Below, piece after piece: positions 19,907 through 21,034 of a stretch of DNA of 21,034 bases (its first letter is position 1; each line of letters starts with the position of its first letter). The notes under the pieces were generated by a model. The model had not been told where the DNA came from, did no database searches, and saw only the letters and a program-made list of their open reading frames with translations. Position numbers and translations under genes: made by a program. The DNA is from a virus: positions 1 to 21,034 of the IMG/VR virus record IMGVR_UViG_3300020183_002779; one strand, 5' to 3'.

Positions 19907-20448
19907 AAAATATACGGATTATCAAAACTGATATCAATGTTTCAAAAATAGTTAGACAGTTAAATGAGCATCCAGAAGATTGGAACTATCAACAGAAACT
20001 TCCTGAGAGTAAAGTTTTGGATCCACATGTTTATATTAGTGAAGCTGCGGTTCTTCAACTTGTTATTGGCACGATAGAAAATCCAGATGAGTACGTTTTT
20101 GATTCAGAAGGATGTATGCCAGCACCAGCGTACTATAGACACACTGCTGCCATTGCATTTCTAAAACGACATTTCAAAAACTTTAAACGAGCAGGATTTC
20201 TTGCATTACCTCCAGGTGGTGTCACTGGAAAACATATTGACTTTGGAAACTATTATTTAACCAAAGATAGATATCATTTATCAATTCAAGGTACATATGA
20301 ATACAATGTAGAAGATGAAACAATTATTGTTGAGCCAGGCACATTATTTTGGTTTGATAATAAGAAAGAACATTCAGCGAAAAACATAGGAAACGTGGAT
20401 AGAATCACATTGGTATTTGATGTGCCACATTCTAAAAGTAATCCATGA
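19903..20448 (+). CDS. 2-oxoglutarate/Fe(II) oxygenase, aspartyl/asparaginyl hydroxylase-like
   Basis: This 181-aa protein starts at ATG 19903, overlapping the gp43 stop (ATGA). The double-stranded beta-helix signature is complete: GKHIDFGNYY (metal ligands His111 and Asp113), RYHLSIQGTYEYNVEDE, EPGTLFWFDNKKEHSAKN (metal ligand His157) and DRITLVFDV (Arg167, to hold 2-oxoglutarate). The FDN..EHSAKN motif resembles the Asp/Asn beta-hydroxylase family (FDD..xHxxxN). 2OG oxygenases are frequent in marine T4-like phages, but their substrates are mostly unknown. Coupling to DNA polymerase and presence of glycosyltransferases make nucleic acid a conceivable substrate; a protein side chain is the default for this family. 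Confidence 0.82.
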   Translation: MKNIRIIKTDINVSKIVRQLNEHPEDWNYQQKLPESKVLDPHVYISEAAVLQLVIGTIENPDEYVFDSEGCMPAPAYYRHTAAIAFLKRHFKNFKRAGFLALPPGGVTGKHIDFGNYYLTKDRYHLSIQGTYEYNVEDETIIVEPGTLFWFDNKKEHSAKNIGNVDRITLVFDVPHSKSNP

Positions 20449-21034
20449 TACATGTAATACTACCATTTCTTACTGCACTTGCGCTGTCAGGTATTGCAGC
20501 ATACTATTCGGTAATTGGTCTTGCACAAATCTTTCCAGGTTCTTACTGGCCAATTATCATCATGGGTTCAGTGTTAGAGGTAGCAAAGTTAGTTACCGTT
20601 TCGTGGGTATATAATCATTGGAAGTCAACATTCTCTGCGCTCAAAGTTTATTTTTTAATTGCTGTTGTATTGTTGATGGGTATTACATCAATGGGTATTT
20701 TTGGCTATCTGTCAAAAGCACACATTGAACATTCAAGTACAATTGCACCACAAGTAGCAAAGGTAGAAATATATGAGGAAAAGATCAAAGTTATTCAATC
20801 GCAGATCGATAGGAACAACAAGAACCTTAGTCAGTATGATGAGGCTGTCGATCAAATTATGGGCAGGTCGAAAGATGAGAAAGGTGCCGAGAAGGCAAAT
20901 CAGATCCGCAAAGCCCAACAGAAAGACCGTGAGAGAATCATTGCTGAGACTAAGAGGCTTCAAAAAGAGATACAGACACTCACAGAGGAAAAGCTCCCTT
21001 TATTCTTGGAAGTTCGCAAGGCTGAATCGGATTT
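20445..21034 (+). CDS. Membrane protein with coiled coil, 5' part (truncated by window end)
   Basis: This ORF is open to the last base, so at least 196 codons are present. It starts in an ATGA overlap with the oxygenase gene. Three hydrophobic segments lie at about residues 4-30, 33-52 and 66-90 (LPFLTALALSGIAAYYSVIG; YWPIIIMGSVLEVAKLVTV; VYFLIAVVLLMGITSMGIFG). After residue 95 follows a long charged coiled coil (VEIYEEKIKVIQSQIDRNNK ..., QKDRERIIAETKRLQKEIQT). Proteins with this plan are common next to gp43 in T4-like marine phages, but I know no function. A membrane-anchored scaffold is plausible. Confidence 0.8.
   Translation, partial: MIHVILPFLTALALSGIAAYYSVIGLAQIFPGSYWPIIIMGSVLEVAKLVTVSWVYNHWKSTFSALKVYFLIAVVLLMGITSMGIFGYLSKAHIEHSSTIAPQVAKVEIYEEKIKVIQSQIDRNNKNLSQYDEAVDQIMGRSKDEKGAEKANQIRKAQQKDRERIIAETKRLQKEIQTLTEEKLPLFLEVRKAESD

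Overview
The window is a contiguous, A+T-rich piece of a T4-like (Straboviridae/Kyanoviridae-type) myovirus genome. Every supported gene is on the + strand. The T4 DNA replication and recombination core is present: gp47 and gp46 (SbcD/SbcC-type nuclease), gp45 (sliding clamp), gp44 and gp62 (clamp loader), RegA (translational repressor) and gp43 (family B DNA polymerase). Several accessory genes are known from marine 'exo-T-even' phages of cyanobacteria and Pelagibacter-like hosts: peptide deformylase, a CobS-like AAA+ ATPase, a CobT-like VWA/metallopeptidase protein, Hsp20, DUF3310 and an Sm-like small protein. No photosynthesis genes are visible, so a cyanobacterial host is neither shown nor excluded. 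The phage lineage is clear; the host is inference.

Layout. 1-5865: a tightly coupled chain of eight genes with start/stop overlaps: a truncated cytidylyltransferase, gp47, gp46, a 58-aa ORF, peptide deformylase, a small acidic protein, and two GT-A-like proteins, the second resembling the TET-associated glycosyltransferase (TAGT) family. 5866-6007: a regulatory gap with two sigma70-consensus promoters, a 23-codon leader ORF and inverted repeats. 6008-10002: three genes (CobT-like, CobS-like, small HTH protein), each with its own strong promoter. Two of these promoters are physically merged with intrinsic terminators, and the HTH leader can form an H-type pseudoknot. 10015-14686: a GT-A glycosyltransferase, DUF3310, gp45, a small protein, gp44, a putative PD-(D/E)XK nuclease, a membrane protein, gp62, regA and a 60-aa ORF, ending at a UUCG-loop terminator. 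14742-16837: Hsp20 with its own terminator, a Lys-rich small ORF, a DUF4422 glycosyltransferase and dCMP deaminase. 16840-21034: two small proteins, gp43, a 2-oxoglutarate/Fe(II) oxygenase and a truncated membrane/coiled-coil protein.

How it fits together. gp43/44/45/62 form the replisome core. gp46/47 process ends for recombination-dependent replication. RegA probably tunes translation of these genes, and two start sites share a purine-rich element resembling what I recall of the T4 gene 44 RegA site. dCMP deaminase feeds the dTTP pathway. Four glycosyltransferase-like genes and one 2OG oxygenase interleaved with replication genes hint at base or surface modification, but no hydroxymethylase or TET/JBP enzyme is visible here. 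The CobS/CobT-like pair probably forms a MoxR-type ATPase/VWA machine rather than a cobalamin enzyme.

No gap longer than 150 bases lacks a gene. No tRNA, CRISPR array or insertion sequence was seen.
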